DNA of 52,023 bases from Amycolatopsis circi (GTDB lineage: Bacteria; Actinomycetota; Actinomycetes; Mycobacteriales; Pseudonocardiaceae), in NCBI RefSeq assembly GCF_003385235.1, contig NZ_PQIA01000057.1, positions 1-52,023 on the forward strand. The letters are read 5' to 3'. Below are positions 40,148 through 49,154 of this stretch, one piece after another. The translations under genes and the position numbers were made by a program. The stretch's first letter is position 1. Each line of letters opens with the position of its first letter. The notes under the pieces were generated by a model. The model did no database searches and was not told the origin of the DNA. It saw only the letters and a list, made by a program, of their open reading frames with translations.

Positions 40148-43100
40148 TCACTCGCCGGCCAGCAGCCGGGCGACGTCCTCTTCGGTCATCCCGGCGATGG
40201 CCTTCTCCAGTTCCTCGGCCGACAGCGAGGCCAGCCGCGCCCGTTCGACCTCCAGCGCCATGCTCTGCACGCTCGAATCGTTGAAGAACGCGGCGAGCGA
40301 GATCGTCGCCGAGAACAGCTTCTTGATCTTCGAAACCAGTTGCGCGGCTTGCAGACTCGTGCCGCCGAGGTCGAAGAAGCTCGCCGTTTTGGGGAAATCG
40401 GTGCGGCCGAGGATCGGGCCGAACGCGTCGGTCAGCATCGCCCGTTCGAGATCGGTGAGTTCCTCCGCGGGCGCGGCCTCGACGGTGAAATCGGCGTCCG
40501 GCAGCGCGCGTTCGTCGATCTTCCCGCTGCCGTTGATCGGCAGTTCGTCCAGCAGCACGAACGTCGACGGCTGCATCGTGGACACCAGCCGCTTGCGGCA
40601 GTAGTCCCGCAGCGAGCTTTCGCTCGCCTGCTTCGCTCCCCCGGTCGCGCAGTAAGCGACGATCCGCTTCTGCTCGCCGTCCTGGCGGATCTGGACGTAC
40701 ACGTTGCGGAGCCCCTCGGCGGCGCGGAGCACGCTCTCGATCTCGCCGACCTCGATCCGCACGCCGTTGATCTTGACCTGCCGGTCGCGCCGTCCGACGT
40801 ACACCAGCCGGCCGTCTCCGTTGTGCCGCACCAGATCCCCGGTCAGATACACCCGCGCGGACGGATCGGGCCCGACCGGATCCTGGACGAACTTCTCCCG
40901 GTTGTCCTCGTCGCGGCGCCAGTAGCCCGGCGTCAGCCCGACCCCGCCGAGCGCCAGCTGCCCGATGACGCCTTGGGGCACCGGCCGGTTGCGCTCGTCC
41001 AGCACGTAGGCGACGTGGTTGTCCATCGGGCCGCCGATCGGCAGCCCGGCCGGCGGCAGCGGCTCTTCCAGTTCCTCGACGACGCTGGTCACGGTGCATT
41101 CGGTGACGCCGTAGCCGTTGAAAATGCGCCTGCCCTTGCCCCATGCGCGCACCAGCTCGTGCGAGAACGCCTCGCCGCCGACGAACACGATGCGCAGTTC
41201 GTTCAGCGGACCCGGGTCGAGCAGCTTCATCACCGACGGCGGCAGGTCGGTCACGGTGACCCGGTGGTCCTCCAGGAACTGCTGGACCTCCGCCATGCTC
41301 AGCCGCATCGCCGACGGCACGACGTGCAGCGACGCCCCGCTCAGCAGCGCACCGAACATCTCGAACACCGACACGTCGAACCCGCAGGACGCGTAGCCCA
41401 GCACGCGGTCGGCCGGGCTGAGTTCGAACAGCGTCCGGACGTTCCGGATGAAGCCGAGGATGTTGTCGTGGGTGATCAGCACGCCCTTCGGCTTGCCGGT
41501 GCTTCCCGAGGTGTACATCAGGTACGCGACGTCGTTGCCGCCGCGCGCCGGTTCGGGCAGGCTCGCCGGAACCGGGGCCTCGACCGGCAAGCGGCATTCC
41601 GCGCCGGGCGCTATGCCGGCTGTCGTCGCGTCGCAGACCACGCAGCGCAGGTCTGCGTCCTCGATGATCGCCTCGATCCGGCCGCGCGGGTTCATCGCGT
41701 CGATCGGCACGTACACCGCGCCTATCGCCAGCAGCGCCAGGACGGTCGCGGAGAAGTCGGCCGACGGTTCCAGCGCGACGCCGACCCGATCGCCCGCGCG
41801 GACTCCGGCTTCGGCCAAATAGCCGCGAAGCGCGTCCACCCGTTGGCGCAATTCCTGGTAGGTCAGGTCTTTTCCGGGACTGCTGACGGCCAGCCGGTCC
41901 GCGTGCTCGTCGGCGACCTGGCAGAAGTGCGCGTAGACGTTGCCGGTCGGCACCGGTGTCTGCGTGCCGATGCCGAGCCGGGCCTGGATCCGGCGGGATT
42001 CAGTGTCGTGGGCCCACAGTTCGCGCAGGCTGATGCCCGGTTCGGCGATCGCGCTGCGCAGCAGCCAGACGAACACCCGCTGCATGGTTTCGATCGTCGC
42101 CTGGTCGAAGATGTCGGTGTTGTAGGCGGTGTGCACCTCGAGGTCCGGGCCGCTGCGCGCGATCGTCCACTGCTGGAAGAACTTCGCCCGCGTCGTGGGG
42201 ACCTCGACCTCCGTCGCGGACACGCCGTCGAGGCGCATCGGCTCGGTCCACTCGTTCATCGTCAGCGTGTACTGGAACAACGTGGACCGCGACGGGTCGC
42301 GCCGGACCTGCGCGCTCGCGATGATCTGCTCCAGCGGCAGGTACCCGTGCGCCTGCGCGCCGCGCAGCCGCTGCTGGACCCGTTTGATCGACTCCTGGAA
42401 GGTCTCCTCCGGGTCGAGCTGGAACCGCAGCGGCAGCATGTTGATGAAGAAGCCGAGGGTCCGCTCGGTTTCGACCTCGGCGCGGTTCGCGCTGGGCATG
42501 CCGAAGACGACGTCGCCGGACCCGGAATACCGGTGGTACAGGCAAGCCATCACCGTGGCGTAAACGGTGATCGGGGTGGTCGCGAGCGACGAGGCGAGCC
42601 GGTTGGCCTGGGTCGCGAGACCTTCGCAGGTCTGGACCACTGCGTAGCCGGGATAGGTCACCGCGGGCGGCAGCGGGCGGTCGCCGGGGATGTCCATCAC
42701 CTCTACGTCGCGCAGCGCTTCCGCCCAATGGTCCGCGCTGGCCTGCCAGGCCCCGGCGCGCATCTGCTTGCGCTGCCATTCGCTGAAGTCGGCGAACTGG
42801 ACGGCGGGCGGTTCCACGAGCGGCGTGGTGCCGGCCCGGCGCGCGTTGTATTCCTTCTCGAGTTCGTCGAAGAAGATGGCCGTCGACACCCCGTCGAAGA
42901 CGATGTGGTGCACGACCAGGCCGAAGTAGTGCAGGTCGGGGCGGACCCGCATCAGATCCGCGCGCCACAGCGGGAACTCCGTCAGCGTCATCCCGACTTC
43001 GGCGAGTTCGTCCAGCATCCGGCGGGCTTCGGCCTCCGACGGCGCGGTCGACCGCGGGACGACGATCTCGGGATCCTCGACGATCCCCTGGAAGAATTCG

Positions 43101-43405
43101 TCGTTCTCCTCGAGCACGTAGGTCCGCAGTGCTTCGTGGCGGCGGACGATGCTGGCGAAGGACTCGGTGAGCGCGTCGGCGTCCAGGTCGCCTTCGAGGC
43201 GGAAGAGGAACGCGACGTTATAGGTCGATTTTCCGGTGGCGAGCTGGTCCACCACCCACAAGGTGTCCTGCGAATACGACAGCGGCACGTTGCCGCGGTC
43301 CTGGCGGGGCCGCGGTCCGTCGGTGATCTTGGCGCGTGCACGGGCCAACATGTCGGCAAGCGATTTCTTCTTGCCCTCCGCGGTACTGTCGTGCACTGTA
43401 CTCAC
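40148..43405 (-). CDS. Non-ribosomal peptide synthetase, one module (C-A-PCP)
   Basis: 1085 aa. Condensation domain about 35-470 with HHIVFDGVS (HHxxxDG); adenylation domain about 485-900 with YTSGSTGKPKG, GFDVSVFEMFG, NGYGVTE, YLTGDLV, GRRDRQVKINGVRIEVGEIE and the A10 lysine in NGSGKIDE; PCP about 985-1065 with phosphopantetheine Ser in FFDLGGTSLQAAQL. No epimerase or thioesterase; release must use the separate TE fusion or the BtrH-like enzyme. Rough A-domain pocket residues (D235, V236, F239, S278, G322, V330, T331) match no code I can name. With the stand-alone PCP-A-C trio it would give a dipeptide-sized scaffold. Confidence 0.95.
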   Translation of the reverse strand: MSTVHDSTAEGKKKSLADMLARARAKITDGPRPRQDRGNVPLSYSQDTLWVVDQLATGKSTYNVAFLFRLEGDLDADALTESFASIVRRHEALRTYVLEENDEFFQGIVEDPEIVVPRSTAPSEAEARRMLDELAEVGMTLTEFPLWRADLMRVRPDLHYFGLVVHHIVFDGVSTAIFFDELEKEYNARRAGTTPLVEPPAVQFADFSEWQRKQMRAGAWQASADHWAEALRDVEVMDIPGDRPLPPAVTYPGYAVVQTCEGLATQANRLASSLATTPITVYATVMACLYHRYSGSGDVVFGMPSANRAEVETERTLGFFINMLPLRFQLDPEETFQESIKRVQQRLRGAQAHGYLPLEQIIASAQVRRDPSRSTLFQYTLTMNEWTEPMRLDGVSATEVEVPTTRAKFFQQWTIARSGPDLEVHTAYNTDIFDQATIETMQRVFVWLLRSAIAEPGISLRELWAHDTESRRIQARLGIGTQTPVPTGNVYAHFCQVADEHADRLAVSSPGKDLTYQELRQRVDALRGYLAEAGVRAGDRVGVALEPSADFSATVLALLAIGAVYVPIDAMNPRGRIEAIIEDADLRCVVCDATTAGIAPGAECRLPVEAPVPASLPEPARGGNDVAYLMYTSGSTGKPKGVLITHDNILGFIRNVRTLFELSPADRVLGYASCGFDVSVFEMFGALLSGASLHVVPSAMRLSMAEVQQFLEDHRVTVTDLPPSVMKLLDPGPLNELRIVFVGGEAFSHELVRAWGKGRRIFNGYGVTECTVTSVVEELEEPLPPAGLPIGGPMDNHVAYVLDERNRPVPQGVIGQLALGGVGLTPGYWRRDEDNREKFVQDPVGPDPSARVYLTGDLVRHNGDGRLVYVGRRDRQVKINGVRIEVGEIESVLRAAEGLRNVYVQIRQDGEQKRIVAYCATGGAKQASESSLRDYCRKRLVSTMQPSTFVLLDELPINGSGKIDERALPDADFTVEAAPAEELTDLERAMLTDAFGPILGRTDFPKTASFFDLGGTSLQAAQLVSKIKKLFSATISLAAFFNDSSVQSMALEVERARLASLSAEELEKAIAGMTEEDVARLLAGE

Positions 43406-43477
43406 CCGTTGCTCCCTTCGCGGTGCTGAGCGGAATGCGGTTCCCGGCCGGCGCGCGCCGGCTCGGTTTGCCTTCTT

Positions 43478-45196
43478 TCACCAGTTCAAGGGCGGCAGCA
43501 GGGCCGCCGGATCGGTCAGCCACGCGCGCAGGAGTGCGCCGAGGCAGTCGGCGAGCGGCCCGGCCGCCGTGCGCGAACGCGGGCTCCAGGCGTAGTGCCC
43601 GTCGCCCAGTTCGACCCGGAAGAGAAAGCGGGCGACGCAGGCGCGGTCGGACTCGCGGCCGAGGCATTGGTCGGTGCGCACCACCTGGTAAGTGGTGGCG
43701 AGGTCGGGAAGCCCGAGCGCGGACGCGGCGTATCCGCCGGTCGCCCGGGCGTAGCAGGCCAGCCCGGCGTGCAGGTTCGCCGCGGCCAGCCGGGCGCCGA
43801 GCAGGTGCAGCACTCGGGCGGCTTGCGCGGCGGCACTGGCGGCGGCCGTACCGGCTGAGGCCGGATCGACCAGGCCGCCGTCGCGGCAGAGGGTCACGAA
43901 AGCGACCGCTCGTGCGCCGTCGAGGATCGTGGTGGGACGACCGCCGGTGAGCCGGTCGGCCAACTCGACTGCGGCGGCGGTGGAGACGAGGTCGGAGCCG
44001 CGGCCGAGCAGGTGCGCGAAACCGCCGTCCGGGTTCTGCAGCCGCGCGATCCAGCGGCGCAGGCGACGTTCGTCGAGACGGTGTCCGCTCGCCCGCAACG
44101 CTTCGAAGGCCCATTGCGTGCAACGGACTTCCGCCCCTTGGCCGGGCATGTAGACCACGCCGTCTTCCGCGGGCAGCTGCGCGTTCTGCAACCAGCGGAC
44201 CAATCCCGGCGCGGAAGAACCGGACCGCGCCGACGTGAGCAGACCGGCCGCGGTGGCGAGGCTGTCCCCCGCGGCGTCCGGGCTTCGGTAGGTGTAGCCG
44301 CTGCCCGTCAGCCGGCAGCGGGCCACCGCTTCGGCGATCGCGTCCGCTTCCTCCGTCGGAAGGTCGTAGCCGAGCGCGGTGAGTGCGCCGACCGCGGAGA
44401 AGCACGCCCAGATGTCGGAACGGCCGTAGCCGGGCCAGCGTTCGTAGCCGCCTCCGGGGAGTCGCCGGTCGCCGATCCACGCGAGCGCCCCCGCTGGGTC
44501 GGGCGGTTGTGCCCCGAGGACGCGCAACGTCAGCACCGCGCGGAACGTCGCCCACAGGCAGACGGCCGAGCCGGGCGCGAACCGGAATCCGCCTTCGACG
44601 GTTTGCTGCTCGCACAGCCACGAGACCAGTGGTCCGGTCCGCCACGGCAATGGCGCGGTCGTTACTGCTCGCCACGCGCGCACGCCGTAGTAGCAGGCAC
44701 GGGCGTCCGACGAGTTCGAGCCGGGCTGCCAGGCGAGGCCGCCGTCCGGGCGCTGCAACGCCGCCAGCCACCCGGCGTGCCGTGCCGGCTCTGGAGTGGC
44801 GGTGCCGGTGATCTCGACCAAAGTCTTTGTCGCGCACCAGGTCGCCCACACGTCCGGCGGCTGGCCCGCGGCCATCGCGAAGCCGCCTTCGACGGTGCCG
44901 GTGCCGGACACCCATTCGGCGACGCGGGCGGGTTCGTCGATTTCCTCGCCGAGGTCCCGCAGGACACGGGTGCAGCAGTAGGTGGCCCAGCCGTCCGACG
45001 GGAGGCCGCGTTGCCAGGTGTAGCCGCCGTCGCTGTTGCGGCGGGACCGCAGGAACCTCGCGATACCAGCGGGTTCGGCCGGGGTACGGCCCAGCCGGCG
45101 CAGGGTGCGGACCGCGGCGTAGCTGCAGGACAGGTCGGCTTCGCCTTGGCTGAGTCCGCCGTCGGCCAGAACCGCGGGGGCGGTGGTCGCGGTCAT
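43478..45196 (-). CDS. Alpha/alpha-toroid repeat protein (prenyltransferase/squalene-cyclase-like)
   Basis: 572 aa built from about eight helical-hairpin repeats marked by DGGY/DGGF/EGGF turns (for example DGGYTWQRG, EGGFAMAAG, DGGLAWQPG, EGGFRFAPG, GGGYERWPG, DGGFAHLLG). This is the toroid seen in protein prenyltransferase beta subunits and class II terpene cyclases. I find no DxDD cyclase acid and no clear prenyltransferase zinc triad, so the reaction is open; LanC cyclases share the same fold. Translation starts inside the stop codon of a 56-aa peptide gene (ATGA). Its first 30 residues are partly repeated in that peptide. Second gene of the 26-kb operon. Confidence 0.72.
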   Translation of the reverse strand: MTATTAPAVLADGGLSQGEADLSCSYAAVRTLRRLGRTPAEPAGIARFLRSRRNSDGGYTWQRGLPSDGWATYCCTRVLRDLGEEIDEPARVAEWVSGTGTVEGGFAMAAGQPPDVWATWCATKTLVEITGTATPEPARHAGWLAALQRPDGGLAWQPGSNSSDARACYYGVRAWRAVTTAPLPWRTGPLVSWLCEQQTVEGGFRFAPGSAVCLWATFRAVLTLRVLGAQPPDPAGALAWIGDRRLPGGGYERWPGYGRSDIWACFSAVGALTALGYDLPTEEADAIAEAVARCRLTGSGYTYRSPDAAGDSLATAAGLLTSARSGSSAPGLVRWLQNAQLPAEDGVVYMPGQGAEVRCTQWAFEALRASGHRLDERRLRRWIARLQNPDGGFAHLLGRGSDLVSTAAAVELADRLTGGRPTTILDGARAVAFVTLCRDGGLVDPASAGTAAASAAAQAARVLHLLGARLAAANLHAGLACYARATGGYAASALGLPDLATTYQVVRTDQCLGRESDRACVARFLFRVELGDGHYAWSPRSRTAAGPLADCLGALLRAWLTDPAALLPPLNW

Positions 45197-45363
45197 CGCT
45201 TGACCGCCGTAGTCCGGGTGCGCGGCAGATCCGCTTCGCCTTGCCCGCCGTCCGCCAGCACCACGGGAGCCTTTGTCGCGGCCAATCGGCCGCCCGCCGC
45301 ATTAGTCTGATTAATCCGGATCCCCGGTGCAGTCTCGGTGAAGGACAGCCGGTTCGGCGTCAT
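45193..45363 (-). CDS. 56-aa peptide at the head of the operon (possible RiPP-like precursor)
   Basis: The first gene of the 26-kb operon, with an optimal AGGAGG about 9 nt before ATG and a stop overlapping the toroid start (ATGA), so it is surely translated. It begins MTPNRLSFTETAPGIR and continues through NQTNAAGGR. It has no cysteine but many Ser/Thr/Asn. Residues 30-56 (TKAPVVLADGGQGEADL then TTAVKR) match residues 5-31 of the toroid protein (TAPAVLADGGLSQGEADL...AAVR), also at DNA level, showing a local duplication. It could be a modified peptide, a leader-like scaffold for the toroid, or a duplicated 5' fragment kept for translational coupling. Confidence 0.65.
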   Translation of the reverse strand: MTPNRLSFTETAPGIRINQTNAAGGRLAATKAPVVLADGGQGEADLPRTRTTAVKR

Positions 45364-45437
45364 GGCGAAACGACCTCCTTCCCCGCCCGGGTCGTTCCCG
45401 TCCGCTCCACTCTTTCCCGGCGGGGGCGGCGGACGCA

Positions 45438-45454
45438 TGGGTGCTGCGCACCCA
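45438..45454. promoter_or_regulatory. LuxR/LAL operator candidate upstream of the 26-kb operon
   Basis: TGGGTGC-TGC-GCACCCA is a perfect 7+3+7 inverted repeat, 74 bp upstream of the first gene of the operon and 214 bp from the divergent LAL regulator. A near-identical palindrome with matching flanks precedes lanM at 51987-52003. Length and symmetry suit a dimeric LuxR-type HTH. Confidence 0.7.
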
Positions 45455-45668
45455 AAGAGTCGCCGTCCGTCCACTCCGGGCGACGAAGAATGTTTCCGGC
45501 TGTGACTAAACGATTTCGGGCCGTGCGCACAATTGCGCCACAAGGTGGAACGGCGGTATTTCTGCCCCCACGAAAGCGGGCGCCTGCGTATAGCATTTCG
45601 CGGCGGGGGAGCAGACCGGCTGCGGGCGAAAGCCGTCGACCGCGAGCCGTTCGGCTGAAGGGGTGGAA

Positions 45669-48581
45669 ATGCTCATCGGACGGGAGAGCGAACTGGCCGG
45701 GCTGGCCGGGTTCCTGAGCGCGGCCCGAGCCTCCTGCGGAGCCATGGTCGTGCTCACCGGCGAACCGGGGATCGGCAAGACCTCCGTCGCGGAAGCGGCC
45801 GCGGAACAAGCGCGGGCGGCGGGCATGGTGGCGGTGCGCGGGCGGGCCAGTTCGACGGGTCCGGCGATCCCGTTCCGGCCGCTGGCCGAGGCGCTGCTTT
45901 CGCTGGCGCGCACCGAGCGCCGCCCGGACGACGAACTGCTCGCGCCCTACCTTCCCGCGCTCGGGCGGCTGGTGCCGGACTGGGCGCGGCCGGAGCCGCG
46001 GGAGACGTCGCTGCTCGTGCTCGCCGAGGCGATCCTGCGGCTGACGTCGTGGTTCGGCCGCGACCGCGGATGCCTGCTGGTCGTCGACGACCTGCACTGG
46101 GCGGACCGGGAAACGCTGGCAGTGCTGGATTATCTCGCGTCGAACCTGCGCGGGCAGCCGGTGCTCGTGCTGGGCACCGTCCGGGTCGGCACGTCCGCCG
46201 CCGCGGACCTGGTGAAGACCCTGGCCCAGCGCGGCGACGCGACCCCGGTCGAACTCGACCGCCTCGACCGCGCCGGCGTGACCGGACTCGTCGCCTCGAT
46301 CCTCGGCTGCCCGCCCGGCGAGATCAGCACGTCGGCCGCCGAGCACCTGTACTCGCAAAGCCGCGGGAATCCGTTCGCTGCCGCGGAACTCACCCGGCAC
46401 GCGGTGTCCACGAAGGATCTCGTGCGCCGTCCCGCCGGCTGGCAACTCGTGGGCGGGAAGCGAAAACGGGTGCCGCTCAGCCTCGTGCAAGCGGTCGAAC
46501 AGCGGGCCTCGCAACTCGGCCCGGACGGGATGCGGCTGCTGTCGGTCGCGGCGATCGTCGGCCGGACTTTCCCCTTGCCGGTCGTGCAACGCTGCCTCGG
46601 ACTCGACGACCGCACCCTGCTGGCCCACGTCCGCGCCGCCGTCGCCGAACGCCTGCTGACCCGCGGCGACGGCACCCCCGGCTGGTACTCCTTCGAACAT
46701 CCGCTGACCGAAGAAGCCCTGCTGTCCCTGACCACCCCGGCCGATCAGGTCACCCTCTCCGGCCGGGTAGCGCAAGCGATCGCCGAGCTGTACCCCGGAC
46801 TGCCCGGCTCCTGGTGCCACCTCGCCGCCGACCTGCACCGGCGCGGCGGCGACCTGCCCGCCGCCGCCCGGCTGTACCTGGAAACGGCCCGCCGCGCATT
46901 GCACGCGGGCGGCCCGTCCACCGCGGTCGCCGTGCTCGACAACGCCCTCGACATGCTGTCCGAGGAGAACAGCTGGTGCCAGCTGCGCGGAGAACTCCTC
47001 GAAGCCCTGCTCACCGCGCTCGCTGAGGACGGCCAGTTCGACCGCGCCGCCGAGGTCGCCGCCGAGCTGCGGCTGGGAAATCCCTTGTGGAACACCGAAA
47101 GCCAGATCCGCCGGCAGGTCCGGATGGCGTGGGCCGCGCAGGTCGCCGGGCGCTGGGAGGACGGCGTGCGCCAGGTCGCCGCCGCTCGCGCCCTGTTGCC
47201 GCCGGAGGCGTCCGAAGCCGACACCGCGGTGATCGACGTAGTCGACGCTTACCTCACCTCGTGCCGCACCGGCGCGGACGCCGACCACGTCAGCCGCAGC
47301 GAAGCGCTGGCCCGGCGGGCGATCCGCGGCATCGATCCAGCCGACGATCCCGAGACGGCGTGCAAGGCTTGGTACGCAATCGGTTTCAGCACCCGCGGCC
47401 GTTCGCTGGCCGAGTCGGACGAAGGCTACCGGCGCACGCTGGCACTCGGCACCGAACACCAGCTGACCACCTGGCGCAACCACGGCCTCATCGGCCTGGG
47501 CGCCAACGCCTGGCTCGCCGAGGGCGAAGCTTCCGCCCTCGAGTACGCCTACCGCGAGACGTTGCGGTCCGGCTGTATCACGTTGGCCAGCAACGTATAC
47601 GCGAACCTCGCCTACGCCGCGGTGCTGCGCGCGGACTACGACCAGGCCGAGCGGATCCTTACCGCCAGCCTGGCGGAATGCGGACGGCTGCGGCTGCACT
47701 CGGTGATCCGGTACGCCCTGATGCTGCGCGCCGTGCTCGCCGCGCACCGGGGCCGCTGCCAGGAGATGCGCACCGCCCTGCGGGAATTCCGCGCGGCCGG
47801 CGGCGAAAACTCCCGCGAGGCGCCGTTGACCAAAGGATTGGCCGAACTGTTCTGCGCGCTGCTTACCGAAGATCGCGAAGGCGCTCGGGCCTTGTCCGCC
47901 GAATTGATGGCAGAATACGGCGGACTGGAAGCCTATTTCCACTTTTCCGGTACTTTCGGATTGGTCCATTTGCTCAATGCGGTCGACGGCACCGGCGATC
48001 CGGCGGAAGTAGAACAGGCGGCCGGCGCCCAAGTCGGCCGGATGCGCTGGAACCGGCAATTCCTGGGCTTCGCCCGCGCGGTGCACCACGGCCGCGCCGG
48101 CCGACCCGATGCCGCCGAGCGGGAGATGGACACCGCCGTCGCCGCCTCGTCGGTCTTCCCGACCGCGCGGCACCTCGCCCTGCGCCTGGTGTCCGAAGCC
48201 GCCCTCGCCGACAGCTGGGGCAAGCCCGGCCAATGGCTGGCCGACGCGGAGAACCACTTCCACGGAAGCATCGACGTCCTGGCCGGCGCCTGCCGGTCGC
48301 TGCTGCGGCGGACGGGCACCCCGGTGCGCTACCACAGCTCCGGCACCGAACGCATCCCGCCGAAACTGCGCGGCATCGGCGTGACGCGGCGGGAGTTCGA
48401 GGTACTGCAGCTGATGCCGGAGCGGCTGGGGAACCGGGCGCTGTCGCAGCGGATGCACATCTCGGTGCGGACGGTGGAGAAGCACGTGGCGAGCTTGCTG
48501 GCCAAGACGCAGGCCCCGGACCGGACGACGCTGTGCGAGTACGCGACGGCGGTACTGGGCGATTCGGGGCCGGGCCGATGA
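45669..48581 (+). CDS. LAL-type LuxR-family transcriptional regulator
   Basis: 970 aa. N-terminal STAND/AAA ATPase: Walker A GEPGIGKT at 31-38, Walker B LLVVDDLHWADRE near 135. A long helical TPR-like middle section is followed by a C-terminal LuxR HTH (about 915-970: TRREFEVLQLM, NRALSQRMHISVRTVEKHVASLL). Large ATP-binding LuxR regulators are pathway-specific activators in actinomycetes. The ATG at 45669 follows GAAGGGG; a GTG at 45663 lies on that site. It is transcribed away from the 26-kb operon and shares its intergenic region with the 17-bp palindrome, making it the prime candidate to control that operon and lanM. Confidence 0.92.
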   Translation: MLIGRESELAGLAGFLSAARASCGAMVVLTGEPGIGKTSVAEAAAEQARAAGMVAVRGRASSTGPAIPFRPLAEALLSLARTERRPDDELLAPYLPALGRLVPDWARPEPRETSLLVLAEAILRLTSWFGRDRGCLLVVDDLHWADRETLAVLDYLASNLRGQPVLVLGTVRVGTSAAADLVKTLAQRGDATPVELDRLDRAGVTGLVASILGCPPGEISTSAAEHLYSQSRGNPFAAAELTRHAVSTKDLVRRPAGWQLVGGKRKRVPLSLVQAVEQRASQLGPDGMRLLSVAAIVGRTFPLPVVQRCLGLDDRTLLAHVRAAVAERLLTRGDGTPGWYSFEHPLTEEALLSLTTPADQVTLSGRVAQAIAELYPGLPGSWCHLAADLHRRGGDLPAAARLYLETARRALHAGGPSTAVAVLDNALDMLSEENSWCQLRGELLEALLTALAEDGQFDRAAEVAAELRLGNPLWNTESQIRRQVRMAWAAQVAGRWEDGVRQVAAARALLPPEASEADTAVIDVVDAYLTSCRTGADADHVSRSEALARRAIRGIDPADDPETACKAWYAIGFSTRGRSLAESDEGYRRTLALGTEHQLTTWRNHGLIGLGANAWLAEGEASALEYAYRETLRSGCITLASNVYANLAYAAVLRADYDQAERILTASLAECGRLRLHSVIRYALMLRAVLAAHRGRCQEMRTALREFRAAGGENSREAPLTKGLAELFCALLTEDREGARALSAELMAEYGGLEAYFHFSGTFGLVHLLNAVDGTGDPAEVEQAAGAQVGRMRWNRQFLGFARAVHHGRAGRPDAAEREMDTAVAASSVFPTARHLALRLVSEAALADSWGKPGQWLADAENHFHGSIDVLAGACRSLLRRTGTPVRYHSSGTERIPPKLRGIGVTRREFEVLQLMPERLGNRALSQRMHISVRTVEKHVASLLAKTQAPDRTTLCEYATAVLGDSGPGR

Positions 48582-49003
48582 CCGGGCCCGGCATGATCAC
48601 GACTGCCAGCGCCTGGCCGGTCCGGGAGACGATCGACCGGCTGGAGGCCGCGGTCGCCGAGGCGGGACTGCTCGTGTTCGCGCGGATCGACCACGCGGCC
48701 AACGCGGTCAACGCCGGAATGGCGCTCCGGCCGACGGAACTGCTGATCTTCGGCCACCCCCGGGGCGGCACGCCGTTGATGCAGGACCGGCAGACGAGCG
48801 GTCTCGACCTGCCGATGAAGGCTCTCGCGTGGCAGGATTCGTCGGGCCGGACCTGGCTGACCCGCGACGACGCCGAATGGCTGGCGTCGCGGCACGACCT
48901 GGGCGCCGAGAGCGCGGCCGCGGTCGAGGCCATTTCGGCGGGCATGGCGCGACTCGTCGGCGCGGTCGTCGCCCGGGAAGCGGACCCCAACAGTCCACAG
49001 TAG
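48578..49003 (+). CDS. DUF302-domain protein
   Basis: 141 aa, start codon overlapping the LAL stop (ATGA). It contains the DUF302 core: RETIDRLEAAVAEAGLLVFARIDHAANA, then PTELLIFGHPRGGTPLMQ and LDLPMKALAWQDSSG. These small cytoplasmic proteins form alpha-beta dimers of unknown biochemical role, sometimes associated with heme or redox stress. Co-translated with the regulator, but nothing in the sequence ties it to antibiotic production. The region 49004-49154 after it holds two copies of a GTCCACARYAGACAC-like word and a 9-bp inverted repeat that could act as a terminator. Confidence 0.87.
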   Translation: MTGPGMITTASAWPVRETIDRLEAAVAEAGLLVFARIDHAANAVNAGMALRPTELLIFGHPRGGTPLMQDRQTSGLDLPMKALAWQDSSGRTWLTRDDAEWLASRHDLGAESAAAVEAISAGMARLVGAVVAREADPNSPQ

Positions 49004-49154
49004 ACACTCGGGATCCTCTCCCCCGGGCCGCGACGCGCCAGCCCGCCGCTCCCGTCACCGGCACGGTGAGATGGCCGAGTGTCCACAACAGACACCCGGC
49101 CACCCACCGAACCCCCGCCCGGTCTTCGCTCCCCCGCTGCCGGAGCCGTCCGCC

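Noticed and set aside
37838..43429. 1863-codon plus-strand open frame opposite the NRPS and TE-ACAD genes
   Set aside because: It is an antisense shadow created by GC-rich third positions: composition is Arg/Ala/His/Gln-rich with no domains, and the opposite strand encodes complete known enzymes.
43478..45196. Squalene-hopene cyclase or terpene synthase call for the toroid protein
   Set aside because: The repeats fit the fold, but the DxDD catalytic motif and accompanying isoprenoid genes are missing, so a specific terpene function is not supported.
45360..48485. 1041-codon minus-strand open frame opposite the LAL regulator
   Set aside because: No recognisable domain, low-complexity GC-driven composition, and the plus strand encodes a full LAL protein with Walker and HTH motifs.
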